Source of the DNA: Caulifigura coniformis
GTDB lineage: Bacteria > Planctomycetota > Planctomycetia > Planctomycetales > Planctomycetaceae
Direction: 5' to 3'
Assembly (NCBI RefSeq): GCF_007745175.1
Contig: NZ_CP036271.1
Coordinates: 6,349,439-6,413,438 of the forward strand
DNA length: 64,000 nt
Numbering within the stretch: the first letter of the stretch is position 1; the number at the start of each line of letters is the position of its first letter. The position numbers and the translations under genes were made by a program. This document shows, in pieces, positions 19,897-28,468 of this stretch. The notes below the pieces were generated by a model. It worked only from the letters and a program-made list of their open reading frames with translations, was not told the origin of the DNA and ran no database searches.

Positions 19897-20844
19897 TCAC
19901 TTCCCCTCCTCGCTGGTCGCGGCCTCAGCGGACGGTGCTGCGGTGCGAACGACAGTGACAGCAGCAACGCGGGGGACAGGCTCGCCATTGACTTCATGGC
20001 CGACGAGTCCGATCTTCATCGAGTTGTCGTCGACCGGCGTGATGACATAGGTTCCGGAGGCGACGCCGGCGTCCGCGAGGGTCTGCGTCGATTTGACGAG
20101 CCAGTCGCCGCCATTCTTCGACCAGATGGCTTCGCCGAACGAGCCATCGGCATTGAACGTCCACGACCGGATTTCGTGGGAACGCGGATCCCAGCCGATG
20201 ATCTGGGTTCCCGACATCTCTTCTTCCTCCCCGAACTGGGTCGAGAAGCGGCGGACAAGAAAATTCCCGCCGCGCGACCACGCGAATGACGAGGTGGTCG
20301 CGATTCCTTCCGTCTGGTCGGCCCAGTCGCCCACCATCCACGCGAGTTGCTGAAGGGCATCGTTCGCGGTTTCCGGCTGGGGAACCGGCGACTCCTCGAC
20401 GCTATCGAGCAACCATGCATCTCCCTGTTTCACCAGGAGCGCGGAGAATTCGATGACGGCCGGTTCCTCACCGGGGATAAGCGTTGTGACTGTTCCCTCG
20501 GCCTGCGCGACCGTGGGCGTCACCATCCGAACTTCGCCGGCCTCGACGGACAGCTTCGCTTCGGGAATCTCCTTGAATGCCGTTTCGAGATCCCGAACGA
20601 TCGCGTCACGGCCGCGGGTCTTGACCCCCGTGGCGCGGTCGACGTGGACCCCCGCTTCCGTCCAGAGTTTGCCGACGGCCGCGGCATCGCGCTTGTTGAA
20701 GGCCTCTTCGTAGGCCCTGGTCACGGCTCCCATGCTGGCCTTGTCCTTGTCGTCACGCGTGTCCTGCGCGGTCGTCGGACGCGGATGGGCGGCCAGGAGA
20801 ACTCCGACCACTAGAGAGCAGTGCGCCACTTGTCGCGAGGTCAT
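19897..20844 (-). CDS. Secreted SnoaL/DUF4440-like protein
   Basis: A 315-residue exported protein: signal peptide ending AHPRPTTAQD, then an NTF2-like (SnoaL, SgcJ/EcaC type) domain. In that domain, AVTRAYEEAFNKRDAAAVGKLW, RGRDAIVRDLETAF and EFSALLVKQGDAWLLDSVEE give the typical helix-strand pattern. The C-terminal half (LAWMVGDWADQTEG...SFAWSRGGNFLVRRF) resembles DUF1579-like beta-barrel modules. Such domains bind small hydrophobic ligands or act as isomerase-like scaffolds; no activity can be assigned. The gene ends one base before the repeat-rich secreted protein and carries that gene's ribosome binding site. Confidence 0.75.
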   Translation of the reverse strand: MTSRQVAHCSLVVGVLLAAHPRPTTAQDTRDDKDKASMGAVTRAYEEAFNKRDAAAVGKLWTEAGVHVDRATGVKTRGRDAIVRDLETAFKEIPEAKLSVEAGEVRMVTPTVAQAEGTVTTLIPGEEPAVIEFSALLVKQGDAWLLDSVEESPVPQPETANDALQQLAWMVGDWADQTEGIATTSSFAWSRGGNFLVRRFSTQFGEEEEMSGTQIIGWDPRSHEIRSWTFNADGSFGEAIWSKNGGDWLVKSTQTLADAGVASGTYVITPVDDNSMKIGLVGHEVNGEPVPRVAAVTVVRTAAPSAEAATSEEGK

Positions 20845-21065
20845 GCTTCACTCCGGCAGAGACCTGGACGCCGCAATCGGCGTCACAATCGGGTGGACAT
20901 CCGAACTCGAATACAGGCTGAGCCCGTCTTCAACAGACTTCAAACACTCGTTGACTGAGTCCCAGCATTGCCTCGGTCGATCGGGAAAGTCCAGCGCAGC
21001 GAACGCCCGCGCGAAGAGGCGTTGATCGCAATGAATCGGATGAAGGGACCGCTTACAATCCCGCC

Positions 21066-22157
21066 ATGACCCGCGACGAAATCTTCTCGGCGAGCCTCCA
21101 GTACTTTCTCGCGCCCATTCGCGACCTGCTGGGAGATCATGACGTCACCGAAATCATGGTGAACGGCCCGGATGAAGTGTTCGTCGAACGCGGCGGGCGG
21201 CTGTTCTCGACCGATCGAACGTTCTCCAGCGACGACGCGCTGCGGTCGGCCGTCCACAACATAGCCCAGTACGTTGGACGCGAAATCAACGCCGATCAGC
21301 CGATTCTCGACGCCCGGCTGCCCGATGGTTCCCGAGTACACGTCGTCATCCCTCCCAGTTCGCGGGGCGGAGTCTGCCTGACGATCCGCAAGTTCCGGCG
21401 CGACACGCTGACTCTGTCGGACTTCGTGCGGCTGGGAAGCCTGTCGGAGATGGCGGCGGAGTTTCTGTCGATCGCTGTTCGCCTGCGGAAGAACATTCTC
21501 GTTGCTGGTGGCACTGGGACCGGGAAGACCACGTTTCTCAATGGGTTGTCGTTCGCGATTCCCGCTGATGAACGGATCATCGTGATCGAGGACAGCTCTG
21601 AACTCCGGCTGGGGCAACCGCACACCGTTTACCTGGAGGCCCAGACTGCGGATTCCGCGGGACGTGGGGCCGTTTCGATCCGGCAGCTGTTCATGGCGTC
21701 GCTGCGGATGCGTCCAGACCGGATCATTGTCGGCGAGGTTCGCGGCGGCGAGGCGCTCGACATGCTGCAGTCGATGCTCAGCGGGCATTCGGGAAGCCTG
21801 ACGACCGTGCACGCCTCGACACCGCGTGATGCGCTGGTGCGGCTCGAGACGTTGTCACTGATGTCCGATGTGGAGCTGCCCGTGTATGTCGCCCGGGCCC
21901 AGGCGGCATCGGCGATTCACCTGGTCGTCCAGCTCAGTCGATCGTCGGAAGATGGACGCCGGCGTGTGACACGGATCACTGAACAGACCGGGCTGGACGA
22001 CGCGAATCGCTATACGTTTCGCGACTTGTTCCGGCTGGATGTCGGCAGACGAGGGCCAGAACTGGTTCACACGGGAGAAGGAGCGTCGTTCGCAGGTGAA
22101 CTGCGTGAGCAGGGGCTCGAAAGCGAAGCCCGGCTGTCTGCCTCCGTATGGAAGTGA
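21066..22157 (+). CDS. CpaF/VirB11-family secretion ATPase
   Basis: A 363-residue type II/IV secretion ATPase of the CpaF (TadA) group. The N-terminal domain has DHDVTEIMVNGPDEVFVERGG. The C-terminal RecA-like domain holds Walker A GGTGTGKTT, the Asp box VIEDSSELRL, Walker B RPDRIIVGEVRGGEALDML and the His box SGSLTTVHASTPRDAL. CpaF proteins power Flp/Tad pilus assembly as cytoplasmic hexamers. No TadB, TadC or pilin gene is next to it, so it may serve a pilus locus elsewhere. It is followed by a hairpin and a convergent oxidoreductase gene. Confidence 0.92.
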   Translation: MTRDEIFSASLQYFLAPIRDLLGDHDVTEIMVNGPDEVFVERGGRLFSTDRTFSSDDALRSAVHNIAQYVGREINADQPILDARLPDGSRVHVVIPPSSRGGVCLTIRKFRRDTLTLSDFVRLGSLSEMAAEFLSIAVRLRKNILVAGGTGTGKTTFLNGLSFAIPADERIIVIEDSSELRLGQPHTVYLEAQTADSAGRGAVSIRQLFMASLRMRPDRIIVGEVRGGEALDMLQSMLSGHSGSLTTVHASTPRDALVRLETLSLMSDVELPVYVARAQAASAIHLVVQLSRSSEDGRRRVTRITEQTGLDDANRYTFRDLFRLDVGRRGPELVHTGEGASFAGELREQGLESEARLSASVWK

Positions 22158-22173
22158 CAGGCTCAACGCAAAA

Positions 22174-22203
22174 CACCCCGGCTGCCTGGGAGCGACCGGG
22201 GTG
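22174..22203. terminator. Probable terminator hairpin
   Basis: CACCCCGG pairs with CCGGGGTG (8-bp stem, 14-base loop). The downstream T tract on the plus strand is weak (CTTGT); A residues (CAAAA) lie before the left arm, giving a U tract for the minus-strand transcript. It sits between two convergent genes. Confidence 0.6.
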
Positions 22204-22235
22204 CTTGTGAGTGGTCGGTCTTCAGGTTGCTGTCA

Positions 22236-23702
22236 TTACAGCAGGCCTTCGTAGCCGGCTCGGTAGGGGCGACGGACGATCTGCGCGAGTTCAGGAGCGT
22301 TCGGCGTCGTCATCGAGCTGGCATTCCATTCGATGACCTTGCTTTCACCCGTCGCAGCAGCCCAGACGGCCAGGTTGCCCAGCAGGATGGTTTCGGTGAG
22401 CTTGCCGGCATAGTTCTCGAAGTTGGCCACGGCCCGCTTCCGCTTGCCAGTGACCGATTCATGGAACTCGAGGAAGTGGCCGGGTGACCGCTCGTACTCG
22501 ACCTTGGGCACTTCCTTGTTGCCGCCGATGTTGACCATGAACTCGGCCGCGTAGTCGTCCCACGCGTAGAGATATCCTTTGTCGCCGAGGATGATCGCGC
22601 CGGTCGCCTTGCCGTCGGGGTTCTTTCCTTTACGGCGGAACTTTTCGCCGCCGAGGAGCGATTCTTCCGGCATGTAACCGCCGTCATACCACCACACCGT
22701 GATCGGCCCGCGCCACGCGTTGGCCGGGAACTCGAACTTGATCTTCGACTTGGCCGGGTAGGTGTCGCCGTTGTGTCCGGTGACGACCGATTCCGTATCT
22801 TTCGCGGCGTCAAAGTCGCCGCGATTCTTGCCGTTATCCTTCTTCACGAGCATCGGCGTTTCGCACCAGGCCTGGATGGAGACCGGGTCGGCGAGGTCGA
22901 GGCCCATGTAGGGCATGTTGAAGGTGTGGCAGGCCATGTCGCCGAGGGCGCCGGTGCCGAAGTCCCACCAGCCGCGCCAGGCGAAGGTGTGGTATCCGGC
23001 AGCGAAGGGACGGAGCGGCGCGGGTCCGAGCCAGAGGTTCCAGTCGAGGTTGGCGGGAACCGCCTGCGACTTTCCGCGCGGTCCACCCTGCGGCCAGACC
23101 GGCCGGTCGGTGAAGACGTGGCATTCCTTGATGTTGCCGAGGGCGCCGGACTTCAGGACGGCCGCTGCTTCCCGCAGTCCGCGGTTGGCGGTGCCCTGGT
23201 TGCCCATGCTGGTGGCGACGTTGGATTCCTTGGCGATTTCCTGGAGACGACGGGCTTCCCAGACGCTGTGAGTCAGCGGCTTCTGGCAGAAGCAGGCCTT
23301 GCCCAGCTTCATCGCCAGGGCGGCGGCGACGGCGTGGGTGTGGTCCGGCGTGGAGACCGTGACCGCATCGATGTTCTTTTCCGTTTCCAGCAGCTTGCGG
23401 AAGTCGGTGTAGGTGGTTGGCTTGAGGTCCTTCGTCAGTGCGCGCTTGGCGAGGTCGATCGAGCGGCTGCCGAGGGTGTTCGAATCAACGTCGCAGACGG
23501 CGACGATGTCGCCGTTGTCCGAGGCGTCGTTGGAGTCGCTGGTTCCTTTGCCGCCGAGGCCGATGCAGGCGTAGCGGACACGTTCATTGGCCGACCGCTC
23601 CTGGGCGAGGACGGTGCGGGTCGCCGTGCCGCCGACGAAAACCGCGGCGCTGATTGCGGATGACGTTTTGACAAACTCTCTGCGGGAGGCGCTGAAACGC
23701 AT
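22236..23702 (-). CDS. Gfo/Idh/MocA family oxidoreductase with export leader
   Basis: A 488-residue NAD(P)-dependent sugar dehydrogenase-like protein. The leader SRREFVKTSSAISAAVFVGG looks like a twin-arginine signal, as is common in planctomycete members. The Rossmann motif is VRYACIGLGGKGTSDS, followed by IVAVCDVD, then VSTPDHTHAVAAALAMKLGKACFCQKPL; here the usual EKP is QKP. The C-terminal half (WNLWLGPAPLRPFAAGYHTFAWRG, GALGDMACHTFN) matches the planctomycete subgroup. Substrates are typically cyclitols or carbohydrates; the specific one is unknown. Confidence 0.92.
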   Translation of the reverse strand: MRFSASRREFVKTSSAISAAVFVGGTATRTVLAQERSANERVRYACIGLGGKGTSDSNDASDNGDIVAVCDVDSNTLGSRSIDLAKRALTKDLKPTTYTDFRKLLETEKNIDAVTVSTPDHTHAVAAALAMKLGKACFCQKPLTHSVWEARRLQEIAKESNVATSMGNQGTANRGLREAAAVLKSGALGNIKECHVFTDRPVWPQGGPRGKSQAVPANLDWNLWLGPAPLRPFAAGYHTFAWRGWWDFGTGALGDMACHTFNMPYMGLDLADPVSIQAWCETPMLVKKDNGKNRGDFDAAKDTESVVTGHNGDTYPAKSKIKFEFPANAWRGPITVWWYDGGYMPEESLLGGEKFRRKGKNPDGKATGAIILGDKGYLYAWDDYAAEFMVNIGGNKEVPKVEYERSPGHFLEFHESVTGKRKRAVANFENYAGKLTETILLGNLAVWAAATGESKVIEWNASSMTTPNAPELAQIVRRPYRAGYEGLL

Positions 23703-24311
23703 GATTGGAATTCCTCGCTGTCGAGACTGTGGTGAACCGATTCTGCCTGGTCAGTCGGATGACGTCAGATACGGGTCCGTCAAAGTACGCCGTCCGCAGG
23801 GGAAACAAAAGCGTGCCCCTCACGGCAGCAGGGCTGGTCACTTCTTCAAGATGGGCCAATTCATCGTTGGGTTGCGCCGTCGCCGCAACATGACCTGCGG
23901 TGACGAGAGACGACCGACGGTGAAAGAGGGACTCGCCCCGCCCCAATCCCCACCCGCCCAAGCACTTCCGAGTACCGAGTACCGGGCCCACCCGCGCAAC
24001 CGCCCCCGTCATGATGGAGGATCCCATGAACACAACCACCATCAACCTGTCGTCACACACCCCGGCCCGGCCTGCTCCATGTCTGCATCACGCACGCTCT
24101 CCCGATGCCTCCGCTGAACTTCGGCGGGAAATAGGGCGAGGAGTACAGTGCCACCCACACAACGCGCCCTCCTCGCTCCCTCGGCGTCAAAGACCTCCGC
24201 AGTTTCCCCAGTCCCCGCCCGAGCCTGCGAAAACCGCGAATGCTTTCGACGCGGAGCGAGAGCCGTTACACAAGAGGGCCACTGCCATCGCCTCCTGTTT
24301 GCGAGTGACCC
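23703..24311. other. Intergenic region between divergent genes
   Basis: About 609 bases separate the leftward Gfo/Idh/MocA gene and the rightward sialidase-like gene. Open frames in it are arginine/proline-rich shadows. I find no hairpin terminator, RNA gene or repeat; divergent promoters are expected here. Confidence 0.5.
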
Positions 24312-25454
24312 ATGCGCTGCTTCGCTGGTTTTGTTTCGGCCCTGATGGTTGGTCTGCAGACGACTCTCGCCGTCGCGCAGGCCCCCGGATTTTCGATCCC
24401 CGTCGTCGATCTCGACGGCGACACCGCCCGGCAGGTCACCGTCGACCGCGAACCGGGCCAGTACCTCGGACATCCGACCACGCTCCTGCTCGAAGATGGA
24501 CGCACGATTCTCTGCGTCTATCCGAAAGGACACGGCAAAGGGGCGATCCAGTACAAGCGCAGCTCCGACGGCGGAAAAACCTGGTCCGACCGGCTGCCGA
24601 CGCCGAAGAGCTGGGAAACGTCGAAAGAAACACCCACGCTTCACCGGGTCGTGGACGCGTCGGGGAAGAAACGCGTGATCATGTTCAGCGGGCTCTATCC
24701 CGTCCGCATGGCCGTCAGCGAAGACGACGGCGCCACCTGGTCCGAACTCCAGAAGGTCGGCGATTTCGGCGGCATCGTCGCGATGGGGGATGTCATCCCG
24801 CTCAAGTCGGCTCCAAAGCCGCAGTACCTCGCCTTCTTCCACGACGACGGCCGCTTCTTCGCCAACACAGGCAAGGCGACGGGCGTCTTTACTCTCTACC
24901 AGACGCTCTCGACTGATGGCGGCCTGACGTGGGGAACGCCCCGCGCCATCCAGACCTCTGGCGATATCCACCTCTGCGAGCCCGGGATCGTCCGCTCTCC
25001 CGATGGTTCCAGGCTGGCGATCCTCCTCCGCGAGAACCGCCGGGTGAAGAACTCGCACGTCATGTTCTCCAGCGACGAAGGAGCGACATGGTCCGAGCCC
25101 AAAGAACTCCCCGGCTCGCTGACGGGTGATCGCCACACCGCGAAGTACGGCCCGGATGGCCGGCTGTTCATCTCCTTCCGCGATGTCCCGAAGAAGGGAA
25201 CGTCGAGCCCGACCGCCGGCGACTGGGTCGGCTGGGTCGGAACCTGGGACGACATCGCAGCCGGCCGCGAAGGCCAGTACCGCATCCGTCTCAAGGACAA
25301 CACGAAGGGGAACGACTGCGCCTACCCCGGCGTCGAAATCCTGCCGGATGGAACGTTCGTCACAACAACCTACGGCCACTGGAACACGGGCGAGCCACCG
25401 TACATCCTGAGCGTGCGATTCAAGCTCGAGGAACTGGACGGCCGGAAGCGCTAG
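24312..25454 (+). CDS. Secreted sialidase-fold (BNR/Asp-box) protein
   Basis: A 380-residue exported protein with signal peptide ending TLAVAQA. Four Asp boxes (SxDxGxxW) mark a six-bladed sialidase-type propeller: SSDGGKTW, SEDDGATW, STDGGLTW and SSDEGATW. EPGIVRSPDGSRLAILLREN contains the region where sialidases carry an arginine and glutamate of the active site. Proteins of this kind cleave sialic acid or other sugars, though many planctomycete members have no proven activity. It ends just before a strong terminator. Confidence 0.85.
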   Translation: MRCFAGFVSALMVGLQTTLAVAQAPGFSIPVVDLDGDTARQVTVDREPGQYLGHPTTLLLEDGRTILCVYPKGHGKGAIQYKRSSDGGKTWSDRLPTPKSWETSKETPTLHRVVDASGKKRVIMFSGLYPVRMAVSEDDGATWSELQKVGDFGGIVAMGDVIPLKSAPKPQYLAFFHDDGRFFANTGKATGVFTLYQTLSTDGGLTWGTPRAIQTSGDIHLCEPGIVRSPDGSRLAILLRENRRVKNSHVMFSSDEGATWSEPKELPGSLTGDRHTAKYGPDGRLFISFRDVPKKGTSSPTAGDWVGWVGTWDDIAAGREGQYRIRLKDNTKGNDCAYPGVEILPDGTFVTTTYGHWNTGEPPYILSVRFKLEELDGRKR

Positions 25455-25462
25455 AAAAAGAA

Positions 25463-25491
25463 AAGCCCGGCTTCTTTGAGAAGCCGGGCTT
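25463..25491. terminator. Rho-independent terminator, bidirectional
   Basis: A perfect 12-bp stem, AAGCCCGGCTTC and GAAGCCGGGCTT, encloses a 5-base loop, with A-rich sequence on the left side. It lies between the convergent sialidase-like and peptidase genes. Confidence 0.9.
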
Positions 25492-25517
25492 TCGGCAAGT
25501 GAGTATCGAGAGAGGGC

Positions 25518-26687
25518 TCAGGTCAGCGAAATGTCGTGGTGCGTGATGCACTCGAAGCCGGTCTCGGTGACAACGTAGTTTCGCTCGATCCGCATGCCGG
25601 CGACGCCGGGAATATACGCGCCCGGTTCCAGCGTGATCACGTCTCCTGCTTCCAGGATGTCATCGCTCTGCGGCACAAGGATCGGCGGCTCGGGATGCGC
25701 GAGCCCGATGCCGTGTCCCGCATGGTGGGGGAACGCATCGCGTTTGCCGGCATCGGCAAACGGTTTCATCACCGCGGCGTGAACGTCACTCGCCTTGGCG
25801 CCCGCCTTCAGCGCCCCTTCGCCCCCCTTCATCGCCGCCTGGCAGATCGCGAACAGTTCCTGCGCCCCGGCGCTCGGCGCACCGCAGGCCAGGGTGTTCG
25901 TGAAGTCGGCCCGGTATCCATTCAGGACGACCGAATAGTCGAGACAGAACAGGTCGCCGTTCTCCAGGATCTTCGTGGTCGGCAGGCCTCCCACCTTGGG
26001 CTGTGCGGCCGTCAGCGCGCGGAAATCGCCATACACGAGCCCCGGTCGCCCCGCCTCTGTCAGAGCGGCCTTCTGCACTTCGAGATAAATCTCGAGTTCA
26101 GAAATACCCGGCTTCAGAACCTCGCGCAGCCGTCGCATCCCGGCCTCGCCCGCCTTGGCGGAGAGCTTCAGAAGATTGATCTCATCCGCCAGTTTGTTAC
26201 GCCGCAGTTTCCGGAGAATCACGCCCAGGTCGCGGTCCGCTTCCGGGTCTCCCTTGGCCGAGATGGTGAACGCCGCGCGGGAATCCATCAGGAGCACCGG
26301 CACGGCCGCCGGAAGCCATTCCCCCTCGATGAGTCCCGGCCGTCCGGCCAGTTCCGACGCGATCTGCCCGACCGCTGCGAACAGGGCATGGTCGCGGTTC
26401 ACGACCGCATGCTGGTGGTCGTACCACTTCTCGACGACTTCACGGTCGACAAACGGCGTTGCAGCGGCCGACCGGATCGTGAAGTTGTCACCGAGCAGGG
26501 TCGAACGTCCCCCGCGTTCGAGCAGCAGGAGCGCCCGCTCGCCGCCGGAAAAGCTCAGCGGCTGCACCATGAAGTTCGACAGGTACAGCACATGCCGCGG
26601 GTCGGCGATGAGGAGCCATTCGACTTCCGCGGGCACGGCGTCCCACAGACGCTTCTGGCGGGCAAGGCAACCTTCTTTGGTCAGCAT
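25518..26687 (-). CDS. M24 family metallopeptidase (Xaa-Pro peptidase-like)
   Basis: A 389-residue cytosolic pita-bread-fold peptidase. The dinuclear metal ligands are visible in order: [16 protein letters not shown] (two Asp), [17 protein letters not shown] (His), [10 protein letters not shown] (Glu) and [11 protein letters not shown] (Glu). The N-terminal ~150 residues form the creatinase/aminopeptidase P-like domain. It would remove an N-terminal residue preceding proline or cleave a related small substrate. An aldehyde dehydrogenase gene lies upstream on the same strand, 102 bases away. Confidence 0.9.
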   Translation of the reverse strand: MLTKEGCLARQKRLWDAVPAEVEWLLIADPRHVLYLSNFMVQPLSFSGGERALLLLERGGRSTLLGDNFTIRSAAATPFVDREVVEKWYDHQHAVVNRDHALFAAVGQIASELAGRPGLIEGEWLPAAVPVLLMDSRAAFTISAKGDPEADRDLGVILRKLRRNKLADEINLLKLSAKAGEAGMRRLREVLKPGISELEIYLEVQKAALTEAGRPGLVYGDFRALTAAQPKVGGLPTTKILENGDLFCLDYSVVLNGYRADFTNTLACGAPSAGAQELFAICQAAMKGGEGALKAGAKASDVHAAVMKPFADAGKRDAFPHHAGHGIGLAHPEPPILVPQSDDILEAGDVITLEPGAYIPGVAGMRIERNYVVTETGFECITHHDISLT

Positions 26688-26789
26688 GTGATCACGCAGT
26701 CGAACAACGAGCGGAAAACCTGCGCCCGTGCTGCCCAGGCAGACGGACGGTCGAAAGCTGAAGCGACCCGCGCACGGGCCGTCTCGAAA

Positions 26790-28376
26790 TCAGCCGGGAA
26801 TGTCTCCCGTCATCCAGACTCCGTCAACCAATCGCGACAGCTTCGGATGGGGCGACGTGTTCTGCAGACCGGCAGGCAGGCGATGCGGCCGGACGGCGTC
26901 GTAACAGTGCAGCGCCGAAAACCTCCGGATCGAAGCGGGGATGCCGACCGCAGTGAACCCGGGATGTCCGGTCGCCGGAAAAGGTCCGCCGTGATTCATG
27001 GCCGGGCTGACCGCCACGCCGGTCGGCATCTTGTCGTTCAGCAGCCGCCCCACCTTCTGCCGCAGCGCCGGAGCGAGGCGATCGTAAAGCGGATCATCAC
27101 TGCCGTTGGAGCTGGAGTAGATGCACCCAGTGAGATTCCCTTCGAGCGCTCCGACCATCGAAAGCAGCTCGGTCTCATCCTTCGCCACCACGATCAACGA
27201 CGCGTTCCCGAACGCTTCCGTCTGCAGGCGATGGGGATCCTTCAGGAACGCCGCCGCATCGACGCGCAGCAGCGTGTTGGCCACGCAGCACCGCGCCGGA
27301 TCGGCCTTCCCCGAAGTGAGCTGTTTCGCGCCAGCCGCTCGCAACGTGTCGAGCCCCGCACCGAGACTCTTTTCAACGGAAGGCCCCAGCAAAGTTCCCA
27401 CAGGAGCCGCGTCAAACCGTTTCGCCACGTCCGCGATAAACGTCTCGGTCTCCGGCCCCGCAATGAGGAACACAAGTCCCGGGTTCGTGCAGAACTGTCC
27501 GGCTCCCATCAGGCAGCTGCCCGTAAACTCTTCGGCCAGCTTGTCGCCCCGCTCCAAAAGGACGCCCGGCAGCAGATACACCGGATTGATGCTCGACAGC
27601 TCCAGATAAATCGGCTTCCCGACCGCATCCGCCGCCCGCTTGAGCACGACCCCCGCATGCCGGGCCCCCGTATAACCGAGCGATCCCAGCAGCGGATGCC
27701 CGGCCAGCTTCTCACCATCGGCGTGGGAAATCCGGTACACCAGCTGAACGAATCCCGCCGGCATCCCGGTCGCCGTCGCCGCCTCGTGCGCCGCCTCGGC
27801 GAATAGTCGCGTCGTCGTCGGATGCGACGGATGCCCCTTCGCGATCACGGGACATCCCGCCGCAACCGCGGCCGCGAAGTCGCCTCCCGAAATCCCGTTG
27901 AAGGCAAACGGAAAGTTATTCGGCCCGAACACCGCGACCGGCCCCAGCGGCGCGTGCATCGAACGGATGTTCTGCTTCGTGTCGATCGTCGGCAGCGCCC
28001 ACGAGCCTTCGCGCGCCGCGGCCGCGGCCTGCCTCAACTGGTTGATCGTCCTTGGCAGCTCCGCAACCTTGAGTCGCGGCTCGACCGGCAGCGCCGTCTC
28101 CAGGTTCGCAATCTCGACGAGCTGCGCGGCCCGCGCTTCAATCCGCTCCGCATACGCCTCGAGAAACGCCGCAAACCGTTCCCCCGGCCAGGTCCGCACT
28201 TCCTGGAACGCCCGATCGGCCGCCTGCAGCGCCGCTTCGATCTCGCTCCACGGACTCACGGGGTACGCGTCCGGAAGGGCCTGGCGTGTCGCCGGGTTCA
28301 CGGCCGTAAACGTCTCGGTCCCCCGGGAAGCGGACCACTGACCATTGATGAGGACGGGATGAGCGGAGGACGGCAT
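26790..28376 (-). CDS. Aldehyde dehydrogenase, ketoglutarate-semialdehyde type
   Basis: A 528-residue NAD(P)+-dependent aldehyde dehydrogenase. The start at ATG 28376 (MPSSAHPVLINGQW) is conserved-looking; the longer frame adds 64 arginine-rich residues without similarity. FGPNNFPFAFN and PVIAKGHPSHP bind cofactor, the general base is in LELSSINPV (E259), and the nucleophile is C296 in GAGQFCTNPG. The spacing and the CTNPG motif match 2,5-dioxovalerate/alpha-ketoglutarate semialdehyde dehydrogenases, which end sugar-acid or hydroxyproline degradation. No other gene of that pathway is adjacent. Confidence 0.9.
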   Translation of the reverse strand: MPSSAHPVLINGQWSASRGTETFTAVNPATRQALPDAYPVSPWSEIEAALQAADRAFQEVRTWPGERFAAFLEAYAERIEARAAQLVEIANLETALPVEPRLKVAELPRTINQLRQAAAAAREGSWALPTIDTKQNIRSMHAPLGPVAVFGPNNFPFAFNGISGGDFAAAVAAGCPVIAKGHPSHPTTTRLFAEAAHEAATATGMPAGFVQLVYRISHADGEKLAGHPLLGSLGYTGARHAGVVLKRAADAVGKPIYLELSSINPVYLLPGVLLERGDKLAEEFTGSCLMGAGQFCTNPGLVFLIAGPETETFIADVAKRFDAAPVGTLLGPSVEKSLGAGLDTLRAAGAKQLTSGKADPARCCVANTLLRVDAAAFLKDPHRLQTEAFGNASLIVVAKDETELLSMVGALEGNLTGCIYSSSNGSDDPLYDRLAPALRQKVGRLLNDKMPTGVAVSPAMNHGGPFPATGHPGFTAVGIPASIRRFSALHCYDAVRPHRLPAGLQNTSPHPKLSRLVDGVWMTGDIPG

Positions 28377-28468
28377 GACCTGGGATCGCTTTAGAGGCGG
28401 CGGAAGGATGGCCACCGATTCTAGAGCGATCGCAGGAATGCGTCTTGGCTCGGGGTCACTCTTCCGGA

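Noticed and set aside
25536-27806. 756-codon plus-strand frame across the peptidase and aldehyde dehydrogenase genes
   Set aside because: Both genes on the other strand have full catalytic motifs; this frame has only Arg/Gln-rich sequence.
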